From Plasmodium brasilianum (lineage: Eukaryota > Apicomplexa > Aconoidasida > Haemosporida > Plasmodiidae): DNA of 64,000 nucleotides. The notes under the pieces are model-generated. The model was not told where the DNA came from, did not search any database, and was given only the letters and a program-made list of their open reading frames with translations. Position numbers and translations under genes: made by a program. The stretch lies in NCBI RefSeq assembly GCF_023973825.1, contig NC_090117.1, positions 1-64,000 on the forward strand, in the 5' to 3' direction. Shown piece after piece: positions 13,901 through 27,300 of the stretch; positions within the stretch are counted from its first letter, which is position 1; every line of letters starts with the position of its first letter.

Positions 13901-16900
13901 AAGTACAGAAAATAAAAACAATTTTCCATTTTTAATTTCGCATATAATAACAATTATTATATAAGTTCAACATTATGCGCACATTTCGGTGACATTTGCA
14001 CAACTGTCCAATTCAAATTTAGCTGTAGAGTATTTTTAAAAACTCGTGCGTGAATTCCATTAACGTTTAATAATTTCTTATTTTTTGATTATAATTTTTC
14101 AGAAATTATTTAAAAACAAAAGAAAAGCAGAATAAAACTATGTAAAAAATAAAAATAAAAATGTGAGATAAGAGGTAGATATGAATACATGTACGAAAGA
14201 ACTTTTAAGGAATATGTGCACACATGTAAATACTTAAAATATATTAAAAAGTGAGATGAAAAATAAAAATATATATTTTAAAGCACAATAATAACATATA
14301 AAAATTAAAAACATAATAAGCCGAAGATTCAAAAAAAAGCATTTTCTTTAATTTTTTGGGTGAATAATTTAACTTTTTTAAGGTATTAAAGTTCTACCTG
14401 TCAAAAATATATAATTATCTTTTCCTTTGATGGTTTCTAGTAAAAATGAAATTTGTTCTCATGTAATTAACTTTATGTATTCTATAAAAATACAAATAAA
14501 CAACAAACTAATAGCACTGAGGAATAAGCATAAGTGCTTATAAACATGATTTTCAGTTGTATAAAAATTTTATTATCATATTTATTTTTTCGTTTATGCA
14601 GTTTTTATATAAATAATTTTTATTCCTTATACAAAAGAATATTTCTGTAATATTTTTCTTTATGTTAACCTATAAGAGTGTTCTTCAATTTTGTTGTATT
14701 TTGTAATTCTATATAATACTTGAATTTGAATTATTAATATTTTTAAATATTTCCATACAAATAAAAAAAATTAGAACAATATAATTTTAGTATAATTTAT
14801 TTTCAAAAACAAGAAATAATTAATTATCTATAAATTCTAAATAACAAAAATTTATTAAAATATTATGACATTTTGAATAAAGCGACAATTAATACATAAC
14901 AATATAAAGGTAATGATATGAAGAAACTATCAGTATTCTTCGAATATTAAAATGAACATTTACTTATTTTAGTTTTCTTACATGTATATACGTATAATAT
15001 TATGATATAATAAAATTAATTATTTTTCTATTTTTATATCTCATTTCTTTTCTATTTCTTAGAAATTTAACTATATAAAATATTATTCTACACAAAAAAA
15101 AAAAGAAAGTATACATAATAATTTTAAAACTCACGCATGCGATGGAATTAATACATTTATATATATCCTTAATTTACTTTAAAAATTTTAGTTAAGAAAA
15201 TCTTATAGCATGTTTATTTTTTTTTATTCATCAAAATAAAAAATTAGGAAATGATACAAATCTTTATGAAATATTATACGTAAACAACAAAGATATATAA
15301 TTTTTTTAAACTTCTTAATGCTTACTGCTATGTATTTCATGTATATAATTTTTTTTTTCACATACTGTACTATAACATTTTCTCATAAAAATACTACCAT
15401 TACTAAAAACTCAAAGTATTTTAAATACTTGATTAATTATATTAATATATAATAGGAGCAACTTATTATAATTGTATGCATATTTAGGTGACTACTCAAT
15501 ATAAAATATTTAATGATGAACAATATTTTGTAAAAGTTAGAACTTCATATTATCATCATGAAATGCTCCTATTTTGTTGTTAGCAGATTGTAGAAATATG
15601 TATATTTTATTCATATTCCAAATTTTTTATAGTAAACTAAAAGAAACCATAAATTTTTTTCATCTTATACACACACTAAAAATAATATAATTATGTATTC
15701 TCAAAAAAATTAAAATACCTCATTTTTAGAAGAACTACCATGATATAAACATAATGATTATTAATATAATTTTTCCTTGAATTATCTACATTCAGAAGAA
15801 TGAACTCATTTTTAAATTCATATATTTTACATACTCCAAGATACACAAATGTATAATTTTCTACTATACAGAAAAAAAAATAAAACAAATTACTAAAAAG
15901 AAATATCATAAAGAATTTATAAATAATGGTATTGTATTAATACATAATGTTATAGAAAGTATGTAATATATGATGATCGCTGCACTATCATATTCCCAGG
16001 TAGAAACAATAATAGAATTATAAAGCCTTATAATTTATTATTGAACTCATAAAATATTCCAAAAATAATGGAATGGAATATTTAATAAATAATTTAAAAA
16101 AATTATTCATACATAAAACTATAGAAATATGGAGTTCTTAATAACATGAAAATTATAATTAAAATATATAGTAGTTACTTTTCTACTGCATAGATTGCAA
16201 AGAAAATATTAAATACCTTATTCAAAAATTAAGTAAAAAAGATAGAACTTTAATTCATATAAAATGAAAAAATATAAAGAATTTAATTTTAAAATATGAA
16301 TTTATTGCTCCATGAGTAAAATTACTAATATTTTTGCATACATAAAAAAAAAATTATTTTGTAGATATAAAATTATTTAATATCTGCAAACTATGATGTT
16401 AAATTTTTAACAAACACCTTTTCGCTAGAAATAAGAGTTTTGTTTTATGTAAGTAAAAAACATCTGCCTAGTTTTTATTTATTCACAATATACTATCTCA
16501 TAAGTTATGTAATTTTTTTTGAGAAATAATTAATGAAAACTATAGATACATAAAATTAGTACCAACTAGTAAAATAAAAAGATATATGTTATAAAAGGTA
16601 GATATAAAGTTTATAAATAATATTTAAAAAATAAAAAAAGCATTTCAATAGATGATTTATTAATATCTAATTGAAATTAATTCATTAGATTAATAAGAGA
16701 ACAACATGAAAAATAAGAACTAAATGATCTATATTTAATTATAAATTTTCAACATAACTTATATATAAATATTTTACTCAGACTCCAGTTAGTACAACAG
16801 TTAGGAACAAAATTAATAGGACAAATGATTTAAAAAATTCATTTAAACTTAGCGATTGATAATCTTAAATTTAGTATGATATTATAGTTAATCTATAATT

Positions 16901-17601
16901 AAAACATATATTATTTAACTATATATCTATATTTTTACATTTCCTCGGCATAAAATAAGCTAAAAGTCTGTTAAACATATTTTGTCAATATATTAGTTTT
17001 ATAATATGTTTTACATGGACACATTTTATGCAAAAAATATTCAGTTCCTTCCTAAGAGAAAAAAAAAATATATATACATGTATCAGTATAACGAAATACA
17101 TATGCTTTTTTTCATTAAATACAAAACACCACACATTCATTGTTAATTTAAAAATAAAAACTTTTCTTAATTAATTGAACAAATAATAATATTAGATTGC
17201 ACTGAGATTCAATAAAGAAATCAAAATTGTTTAGTATACTTCTAAATTAAGAAACTTCTATATAATTATGTGAATTGTGCTATTATACATTCATATTACA
17301 GAACAACCAAATATATTTCATAGATATATATTTAATATCATAAATATATGTGCTATACCATAATATTTGAGCTATAATAATAATTTAAAATGAAAATTCA
17401 AAAACATTAATACATTAAAATTGACAAAAAAGAAAGAATATATATTTCTGTTGCTTTGTATCAAAGAGACTAGATATACATGTAGTTTTATAATACTTTA
17501 GAAAATATATATATTCATATTAATTATATCAATAAATTTGTTTAATTTATTACTTCATATTAAAGATTTTTCAGAAAGATAAACATTCATTTTTATTCAC
17601 T
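13901..17601. other. intergenic, 3' flank of A2
   Basis: No gene supported. From about 14.5 kb onward it parallels the 3' flank of A3 (34.0-37.0 kb). A minus-strand open frame near 15691-15909 has no family signature and was left out. Confidence 0.5.
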
Positions 17602-18900
17602 TTACTCCGTCATTAACTTAATTCTATTATATTTCTCATTATTCCTTAAAATCTTAAAAATCACTATTATAACTATTACCGATAATTTTATCATAATTAT
17701 ACTGAATAATCCTATATAAATATAGAAATTTCCTCCATTTTTTAACTCATCTAGAGCACTATAAAAACTTTTCAATAATATATTTCCTTTCATCCATTCA
17801 CCTACAGTTTCCATAAATGGTAATCCTGGTAATACGGATAATCCTATTCCCAAAAAGAAAAAAAGTAAAAATAGAGCAACTCCAATTCTATATTTTCTAA
17901 ATTTTATTTTATTTAAAGATATATCACAAATTCTCCTGTTTCTTTCAAGAAAATTGTCATAATCTTTTTTTTTAATCCATTTTTTTTCAAAATGGAAATG
18001 TTTTCCATCAAACATTCCTTTATTATAATCTGTAACTTCTGTATAATATTGTGCCTTATTTAATAAACTTCTATTTAATTGTTTGTTTTTTTTTTCGTCC
18101 AGTTTCTCATTTTTAGATATATCTTTTTTTTCGTATTCTGTATTTTTTGGCATATACTTTTTTAACCCTAAAGTATATGAATCCCTGTTCTGTATACATT
18201 TTGCTAGTATTCTATAATTTTTTGTATCTAATCTTCTATCAAGTTCGTAACTTTCATCCCCAGATATATTAAATACTCTCTAAAAGACCATAGTAAAAAA
18301 TAATTATTTAAAGGCATAAATTATTTCACTCAAAAAATTAATATTTATAAAAATGAAATTTGGAAATTATTAATAAGCTTATGTGCTTAAATAGCATTAT
18401 CATACCTCATCCATGTTAAAATGATATATCAAATTTAAGATGATTAATACAGAAATTTTAATGAACATGGTTGACTTAATTTTACGTTCCATAATATAGA
18501 TACTTAATATTTTAATGTATTAAATAAAAAAAATGTTAATAACAGTAGAATATACTATGAGTGATATAAGATTTTGTATTTATTTTAAAATTTACTTTTA
18601 TTATTCTTTCATAAATATTTAGTAAATTACGTGTAACAATATTAGATTATACTATATATACGAAGCAAAATAACTTTTAAAAATATATATTTAATTTTTA
18701 TTATAATATTAACTAAAATAAAAACTAATCCTCTTTATTATAAAATAATTTTGAATTTATTCGTAAGCATTAAAAATACATAATTTAATTTTTTATATTT
18801 CTACACTAATTAAATAATGTTTAATTATTTCATACCAAAACAAAATAGAAAAAAAAAAAAATACAACATTTCATTATATTTCAAAATATTGCGTTTATAT
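14500..18900. repeat. segmental duplication of the type-A gene with flanks, copy 1
   Basis: Aligns by eye with 34000-38500 at an offset of about 19.5 kb. Anchors are 15725-15755 versus 35212-35242 (TTAGAAGAA followed by CATAACATAAA-like sequence) and 16050-16075 versus 35525-35550 (ATTCCAAAAATAAT). The A2 and A3 genes themselves also match. Boundaries are approximate. Confidence 0.5.
17602..18492 (-). CDS. fam-l/fam-m type A exported membrane protein (A2)
   Basis: Two-exon gene of 254 residues. Exon 1 is 18406-18492 (29 codons, starts MERKIKSTMFIKI), the intron is 18280-18405, and exon 2 is 17602-18279. The open part of exon 2 upstream of its first ATG (at 18153) is in frame for 42 codons and carries DTKNYRILAKCIQ, with R-x-L at 52-54. 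The type-A block GKHFHFEKKWIKKKDYDNF starts near 121. Membrane segments are about 160-179 and 215-238. The tail is NNEKYNRIKLMTE, lacking the final xNE seen in A1 and A3. Between the helices is a short, divergent region. Gene B2 follows upstream on the same strand, repeating the A/B doublet. Function is unknown; export to the red cell is expected from the family. Confidence 0.92.
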
Positions 18901-18908
18901 AGAATAGA

Positions 18909-18990
18909 GAACTTAGAGAATATATATAATACATTCTTATATACATAAGTTAATAATAACTAATTGTTATGACTTTTTCCTATTAAATTT
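18909..18990 (-). promoter_or_regulatory. conserved upstream element of gene A2
   Basis: Plus strand GAACTTAGAGAATATATA at 18909, then TTCTTATATACATAAG, then GACTTTTTCCTATTAAATTT near 18971. The first box lies 417 nt before the A2 start codon. This is the most diverged of the seven copies. Confidence 0.45.
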
Positions 18991-20602
18991 AGAATTGTTA
19001 ACATTATATTTTGTAAATAATCCTTATTTCTAATATAATATATATTTTTATAACAATATAATAGTAATAATATATTAAAGAAATAACATTTTACGCCTAT
19101 GTTAATCATAACAGATACTTCATTTATTCCATAGGAATATATAATATTTTATGTTCTATAAAATATTTAAAAAATTAAAAATATATTCTTCTAAGTGATC
19201 AATGAAGGAATATATATTCTATATGAAAATAAATTATTTTTTATATTTGTATCATAATTTATAAATATTACAACTTTTAATTGTTTTATATATAATATTT
19301 TTTTAAATGAAAAATATTTATATGCATCTACCTAATTATTTTTATTTATTTTTTAATTAATTATATATTTATATATAGGAGATGGTAATATGAGAAAAAA
19401 AAACTTTTTTTAAATAAAATTATTCCATATATTATAAAGAATATATATAATTTTAATGCACAAATTAATTTTTACATACTATAATAATATATAATATTAA
19501 AAAATAATTTATACATATATTTTTTAATAATATTTTGATAATCAATATTTTCAATTTCAACATACCGTAATACCTTAAACTCTAGTTTCATTTTCAGTAA
19601 ATTCTAAGGAAACTTTTAAAAAAAATAAATATTCATAGGTTATTTCATATAATACATTGTATTTTTTAAATTGACTGTGATAGAACTAAAACAGTATTGA
19701 TATTATATTATTATTTTCATTTGAATCTATAAAAAATTAAATTTTATAAAAGAAAATTACATAAAAAATGATTTTATAGGTTATGATGTACAACATATAT
19801 ATTTAAATAAACATTATGAAAAGAAAGAAAACGGAGTATCTCTTTCAGTATACATTATTCATAGTTATCAATCAAAAAAAAAAAAAAAGGATACGTAGTT
19901 ATCATCTATAAAAATAATAGTTCTTTCTTTTATTTAAAAATTTTTTTTTTTAAATGATTATTATTAATTTGAAAAAGTTACTAATACATACTATATACAA
20001 AATATAATTTTATGAATGTTAAAAATAACATTAAACATTTACTTAGTATTTTTATATATAATCATACAAAATAGAACATATATATATATGTGAACATAGA
20101 AAAAATTAAATTATTTCAAAAATAAATATATATATGTTCATTACATTTAGTGAATTATTTTATTTTTATAAATATAAAACACATTTTTAGTAGACTATAA
20201 TTATGAAAAACCCACGGTAAAAAATTAAAAACATCAACATATTATTTATTAATATATAATTATAATTAATTCATTAAGTGAACATTGTAATTATATTAAA
20301 TATTTCAGTAAATATATATTTAAAAAAAATTCCAGAATTTCACTGACTCACAAATAAGAACAACTATAAAATTATTATTGTTTTCTTTTTTTTTGAGTTC
20401 TATATAATTAATATACCAAAGTTAGTAAATAATTATAAATAGTATATATTAAGAAAACAATTATCATTTTATTATACGTTTCTAAGTAAGAATTTGTAGA
20501 ATGCATAAAAAAAAGGCGTTTACTAAATTGATATTTACCGTAAATGTTCTAAAAAGCATTTGTCACAATTTATTTTATATAGCAATTACTATTTTTTTTA
20601 AG

Positions 20603-20633
<31 letters not shown>

Positions 20634-21197
20634 TTAAGACATCATAGTACACTCTCTTCTTTTTATTATTTCATAACAAGACACTTTTTTTAGTATTTAA
20701 AATTAATAAGACTTTTTTTTAATTGCTTCAACAAAAAATAATTTATACTGGAGAAAGATAAAAAATATAAAGCACCATTTCTTATAAAATATATATAATT
20801 TAATATATAATTTTAATAAAATTATATAAAATATTCTTTTATGTATTAGTTTTAACATACAAACGTATACTTTTCATAATAATTTATTAAAATATGTATA
20901 TACACATATATATATGAAGTCATAATATTTATCATGATGAAAATATATCTTAAAGTACAAAATAATAAACACGAAAAATTAAAATCCACAATAAAACTAA
21001 GAAAATATTTTTTTTACAGCGATTTATTAAATTGTCCTTCTGTATGCACATTTATGTATATAATTTTTGCAATTATTGATATATTTATTTTACATATGAT
21101 TAAATATACTACATATATTAGTTCTTAATGAATATTTATTTACGGAAAAAATCATTATCTCTTTGACATATTTTACCTTTGCTTGAACTTAATTCTT
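18991..21197. other. intergenic between A2 and B2
   Basis: No gene supported. It contains long A and AT runs. A 64-codon plus-strand open frame at 20934-21128 shows no family feature and is probably chance. Confidence 0.5.
20603..20635. repeat. poly-A plus AT microsatellite
   Basis: About 15 A followed directly by an AT dinucleotide tract. Simple-sequence repeat in intergenic DNA. Confidence 0.85.
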
Positions 21198-22128
21198 TCA
21201 TATTTTTTTAACTTTTTTATGGTAATATACAATTCGTAATATAATTGTAACTCCCAATATAAAGAGGGGTAAAAAATAAATTATACTCCTAAAAAATGGA
21301 ATAACAATATAAGAATATTTCTTACTACTATGTTGTAATTCTCTACCCAACCACCATAAAGGGGATTTCCATAACCACTCTTTTAAAGGGCTTATCCAAC
21401 TTTTTCCAAAAGACATTTTCAATGCCTTGTGAAACGTATCTACAAGTGCAAAATGCCCAGATAAATCTAATATGATGGGTATTAATAATAATAAAAAGAA
21501 TAATACAGGTAAAATAAGCCGTAATCCGTACTTTTTAAGTATTATTTTTTTGTAAACTTTATTGCTAATTGTTCTGTTATTTCTGAGAAAATCTTCATAA
21601 TCAAGTTCTTTGAATATTTTTTTTTCTAAATTGGAATATTTTTTTGTTTCAAATATACAGGTTTTATTTTTCATAGATTGTTTATGACCTTTAACATTAT
21701 ATAATGGACTTCCATTTGATTGTTTCATGGTTTCTGTGTTCCTTTTTTCATTACTACATATATCTTTTTTATCGTTATTCCCATTTGGTATATCTTCTTT
21801 TAAACATACAATATTTGAATCCTTAATCTGTTTATATTTTGCCAATAAACGATAATATCTTGTATATAATTTTTTACGATTATTGTAGCATTCATTCAAA
21901 GATTTCTCGTGCGTACTCTGAAAAAGCAAAAATAAAACTATTATATGATCAAATAAATAATATCATACTAAAAAAAAATTATTAATATAAAACTCTAAAA
22001 ATATAAATAATACATGTATATCTATATAAAATTATTATAACCACACAAGTATGAAAATGAAATATCCAACTTAAAAGGACAAACGTAACAAATTTAATAA
22101 ATGACAGTGACTTAATTTGTTTCTCCAT
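21198..22128 (-). CDS. fam-l/fam-m type B membrane protein with shifted C-terminus (B2)
   Basis: Two-exon gene, 268 residues as read. Exon 1 is 22042-22128 (29 codons, starts MEKQIKSLSFIKF), the intron is 21918-22041 (donor GTTATA), and exon 2 is 21198-21917. R-x-L is RLL at 52-54 in RYYRLLAKYKQ. The type-B block CIFETKKYSNLEKKIFKELD starts near 116. Membrane segments are about 160-180 and 238-260. The region between them is unusually tryptophan-rich (SWISPLKEWLWKSPLWWLGR). The protein stops at YYHKKVKKI. The A7 run of the coding strand (plus 21203-21209) has one more base than in B1 and B3. Shifting frame there restores a normal end of the KYEKIKF type, so about eight tail residues are lost. 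The extra base may be real or a homopolymer sequencing error. The tail is cytosolic or basic in the family, so the core protein could still be made. Confidence 0.88.
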
Positions 22129-22532
22129 TATATAGAATATTAATATTTAAATATATCCAACAAGGGTTCATTTGACAATAATAAAATATCCTTTTAATAA
22201 TAAATAACGCTATTATTATTTGTTTAATTTGGCTTCTTTTATTTTCCCGTAATATAATAATAAAAACTGTATAACTATAATTACTTATACAACAGAAACA
22301 AAAAAAAAGACTTCAAAAATAAACTATAAATTTTTTATAAAAATGTAATTTTTAAAATAATAACTTTCATTAATATAATACAAATTTATTTCATTATTTG
22401 ATATTCAAAATATATGAATTTTTTATTTAATATAGTGAAGTAATTAAATAATTTCTTTATCAATTTTTATTAAAAAATATATATATATATGCTTTCATAA
22501 TATTTATATGTATTGAGTATATAGAAAATGTA

Positions 22533-22618
22533 GAAAGTAGAGAATATAGATGATTGTTTCCTCTAAATGTTGGGAGAAATGTCACTTATTTAAATGATGT
22601 TATCCTATTAATAATTCT
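22533..22618 (-). promoter_or_regulatory. conserved upstream element of gene B2
   Basis: Plus strand GAAAGTAGAGAATATAG at 22533 (preceded by GAAAATGTA), then TCCTCTAAATGTTGGG, then GATGTTATCCTATTAATAAT at 22596. The first box is 405 nt before the B2 start codon. The third box is almost identical to the one at A1. Confidence 0.55.
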
Positions 22619-24480
22619 GACATAATGAAAATAATATTTCGGAAAAATTGTTTTTTTCTAAAAAATATTATTATTGTACCAATAAAATAATAGTAATAAG
22701 AAAATAAGAAAATAATATTTTGTATAAATCTTTTTTATCACTATTTGTACTAGTGGTAACATTTACTTCATAATCATATGCATTTATTTATGGTATACAG
22801 CATATTCAAAATATTAAATATATGACATATCCCTTAATCTAGTAAAAAACAATAAATTGAAAAGGAAAATAAATACCGATCTTTTATTTTTGTAATATCA
22901 TTTTTGAAGGGTATAGTATTTAATTAGTTATATTTTTTAATATTATTTATAAATGTAAAATTGTTAAATTCGTCGATTAAATAATAGATATATTTTTTTA
23001 GCTAATATATATATTCAGAAGAAATATAGTAAATAAAAAGAGAGTAATAGTTGTATAAAGTATATTCACATAATCAAAATGCTGATAGAAAAATGCACTT
23101 GTTTAATTATGTCAAATGTATTCATGAACATAATATTTTCTTATTAATATATTATATCATAGTTATTTAAGCAATACTTATACAAATGTATTACATCCCG
23201 TATTTATATAGGATAAAAAGTAAATCACAATTTTTAATAGAAGTCCTAATTTAATTATAAAGCTTCATATATTCTCAAATTCATAATGTTCTATTAATAT
23301 TTAATTTTTAAATGAGAATTATATCATTATATAGCTATAATTTAATACTTGAACTATAAAAAAATTTAGAAATTTATTAATACATTCTTATTTCATATAA
23401 CTTATTAAATATATAATTTTCAAAATAAGTTTTTTATGAAGATGTTTTGTTATGTTTGCATTTAAATAAAAATTACAACTTAACACAAAAAATAAAATAA
23501 TTATGATTTTACTAAATAAAAAAGTAATCATATATTAAAATTAAAAGTAATATAACATATATTTATTAATAGGATCAAAAATGAAAATATACAACCTTTA
23601 AAAAAATAAGAAGAATATAAATGGTTAAATATATAAATTACTTTATTAGATGAGTTAAAATACATTGATTACGATATAATATAATAGCTTAGATGTCACA
23701 TATATATTATAATAAAAACCCCAATGAAACAATTACATATGTAATGTTTGCAAATTAGGTATATATCTTTATTCTGATTATTGAACAATTTGAATTTCAC
23801 ATTTTAATGAATCAAGAAAGAATTATTACATATATATATGTAAAGAATAATTAATTATAATACTAAAAAAAATATAGAAACATGAAGACCCTTAATATTA
23901 TTTAACATATATCTTATTACTTTTTTGTGCAAATATGTACCTGTACAATATCAAAGTTTCTTAAAAAAAAATTTATATGTATACGACAGTTAATTTTTGT
24001 TAACATATTTTCATTAAGCATAAAGAAAAAATCTATTAAATACAGGGAAAAAGGTATTTCTTAAAACTATCTATCAATTGTAAATATGCTTTAATTTTAT
24101 CTTTTTCTACTTCAGCGATACATTTTACAATTTTAATAGTATATAAAGAATTAAAATGCATAAAAAGTAACTAACAACCATACAATTGTAACACTTTATT
24201 GAGAATTAAATGATCTCGTTAGAACATGTCACCTTAATATATATTACAAATTTCCTAATGAAATAAGAAATAAAAATATAATAAAAATACGATAGGAAAT
24301 GTATTCAATATAGTAAATTCTAAAATATTACTCATATATTCTGAAAGTTTTAAACTTTTTTTCTTGGTAATACATGCATGTTTTGAGTTATAATATATAT
24401 GAATAAATGCTCTGTATATTTTTTTTTTAAAGATATATCTCTCACTATATATGGCTCGAATATAATGGATATGCATTTCA
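22619..24480. other. intergenic upstream of B2
   Basis: No gene supported. A minus-strand open frame at 24255-24485 has no recognised domain, and its counterpart near 8.65 kb is not open, so it is left out. Confidence 0.5.
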
Positions 24481-24720
24481 TTCATAATCTTTTGTATTCA
24501 GTTCTCGAAGTATCATTATCATTACATTAATACTTTCGATGTTCTTTTAATTCAACATTACCTCTTTGTATTAGGAATTATCATATACATTATCTTATAA
24601 CATATCTTTAATTATATATTATTTCTTCCTTTCTAATTTTCTGAAAATGTTATAACAGTTATTGAAACTCATAATCCATTTCCACTGTTCTAATAATGTA
24701 AAATATTATAAAATATTTAT
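24480..24720 (-). pseudogene. heavily decayed copy of the 8.9 kb relic
   Basis: The position matches the relic at 8874-9100 by the duplication offset, and short blocks still align (for example ATATGTTATAAGATAATGTA against the same place in copy 1). No frame is open for more than a few codons. It is listed only because of the paired location. Confidence 0.2.
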
Positions 24721-27300
24721 TACAATGAAAGGAAGATATTTTTATTATTTATAAGGTGATAAAGTTCTTTACTCATAATAAAACTTATTTTATAGGTGTA
24801 TATTTGTGCATACAATATGCAGAAGCAAAAATATAAAGCAAATTTTATGCTATCATATTACAACTCTCTACTTAAATATGGAAATATCAAATAAAAAAGG
24901 ATAAATCTGAGTAATTTTTCTAATATAAAATATTTATATTTTCTATTAAAGTTGTATTTACTTAATTTTATAATAGATCTATTTAAGTAAATAACCTAAA
25001 GTATATTCACAAGTTAGTGACATAAGCATATAGTAATTTCAGTAGCAACTTTATTTTATTTTATAAAAATATATTAAGTTAAATAAATAATGTGAAAATT
25101 ATAAAAAAGTGAAGATATTTTAAAAAATATTTTTGCAAATATTTCCAATAAATTTATTTTTAAAAAAAGCAACATAAAAATGATACTTGTGAAAACTAAT
25201 TTTATTAATGTATATGCAAAAAAGAAAAAAAAATTTAATAGCCTAACATAGCAGTTCAAAATTTTTTTTAATAAAACCTTTCAGAAAAAAAATAAACTGG
25301 CTTGTCTAGTACATAAAAATTTTATTTTATAATTAAAACAAAAAAAATTAGATGTGTTGAGTATGGGAATATTAGCATATATTAGGAATATAGTTATTAA
25401 TTTTTTACTGATCTTCCTAATAATAAGCATAAATAATTGTACCTCTTATACTTTTTAAACTTTATTTTGCAAATAAAAAATACAAATTATTCTATAATAT
25501 ATTATAGTATTCATGGGATAAAAGAAAAAATAAAAAAACGCTTTTTTTTTTATATCACGTATTATAATTGAATATATCCCATATATGTGCAAAATATAGA
25601 AGCTTTGTGCTAGAATAATTTTTAAATTATATTATAGGATTTAATTCAAATAATATATTTTAATACTTTAAAGTACTCTATCTAATTTAACGCTTTTATA
25701 CAATAGTTTGTTATTATTATAAATAGAATACTATAATTACTATATAGTTAAAAAAAAATAATTTTATTTATTATGATCAAATTGAAAATTTATTTTATAT
25801 AAGAATTAATTTATATATTTTTATTCTTTATCTTTTTTTTTAAATATATATATTTTTATATTACATATAGTAATGGTAATATTAAAAAAACATATCTATA
25901 CAAGATTATGCGTAATAAAAAAACATTTTTACTGATTACGATAAATAAAAAAAAATTTGCAATAAACGAATTATTTTACATAAAATAATTTACAACAAAA
26001 AATAATATAATTATTTAATACAAAAAGATAGTATATAATATAACATGTAATATAATTTAATAAAAACTTTAATGCATTATTTTCCTTCTTGACATTTCTA
26101 TGGAGGACATAATAATGTATATAACTTTTATTTATATATAAATAAATATTATTTAAAATAATATATTACATTAAAACATCTTTGTAACTAACTCAAATAA
26201 AATAAATTAGATTTCTAATGAAATATATCTATAAAAGCAAAAAAATTTGTATTATATACCGTTTGTTTAATATAATAAACGTAGATAATTATAAAAATAT
26301 AATACCATGAATACGTTATTTTAATTATATAATAATAAAATGATACTAATTTGTGCAAGTATACTACTTTTTTAAAATGTGATTGATTAAAATTAAATAT
26401 AGAGTATCCCTAAATTTCCCATATTCTGCATAATACACATTTCCCTGAAATATTACAGAATAATAAGATAATTATTATTTTGTTTCAGTTTTTCGTATTT
26501 ATACATACTACATAAATATATATGTATTCACATATAAACATAATTAATAAGGTTCATGCTTCAAGACATTTAAATGATTTTTTTATTTGGATGACCCTTT
26601 CACAAAATGTACAAATTTGTGTATATACAAAAAAGAGTAACATCGTAACTTAATAATAAATTCAACATATTATCAAGATTAAATAGTTATAATAATAATA
26701 TGAACACATAAGCTACTTTTTAGTAATTATTTTCTTAATTTTCTTGTAACTAATGCATTTAATTTTTTTTTTGTTTATTCTTGTTGTTTCTAATTATTTT
26801 ATTCATGCTATATTAATTAAATATATTCATATCAATTTAAATTAAATAATTATGCATATTCAAAAAAGTAAAAGAATTGTAAATAAATAATTTTCATTTT
26901 TTCTTGCAGTACTTAATTAGTACCCAAGTAAATGTATACGATATAAATTTATGGTAATATTAAATATAAATATATATTTTATAAGATTACATATATAAAT
27001 TCCCATATATATATATTCATATTAATCCATTAATTCTTATTTAAATCTGGTATATTTGTTGTCACTTGTAATAATAATTTCTCATATATATCCCTTTTTA
27101 TATTAATAAAGTATGTTTCTTCTAACTGCAGATTTTACTATTGTTGTGATAATAATAGCATATATGACTTTTTTAATTTCATTAATATATTTAAAAAAAA
27201 ATTAATGTAAGTCATATATATTTCCAGTGAATTTATCGTTTTTCCATTGTTTTATTCAGTAATAATTTTGCAATCATTTTTATTATACAACTAATATACA
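24721..27300. other. intergenic
   Basis: No gene supported. It matches 9.1-11.6 kb, including the anchor at 26548-26640. Confidence 0.5.

Larger units (their letters stand above)
6400..14400. repeat. segmental duplication, copy 1 (upstream flank of B1)
   Basis: With gene B1 this stretch aligns by eye with 22000-30100 (offset about 15.65 kb). Best anchors are around 10860-10950 versus 26548-26640 (both contain ACAAATTTGTGT after a TTCA..CAAGA start), 11600-11720 versus 27308-27430 (both contain GAGGACCATTAT or TAGGACCATTAT), and 9735-9785 versus 25385-25435. Divergence is substantial, so boundaries are approximate. Confidence 0.6.

Noticed and set aside
24255..24485. 76-codon minus-strand frame
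   Set aside because: Not open in the duplicated counterpart near 8.65 kb and without family features.
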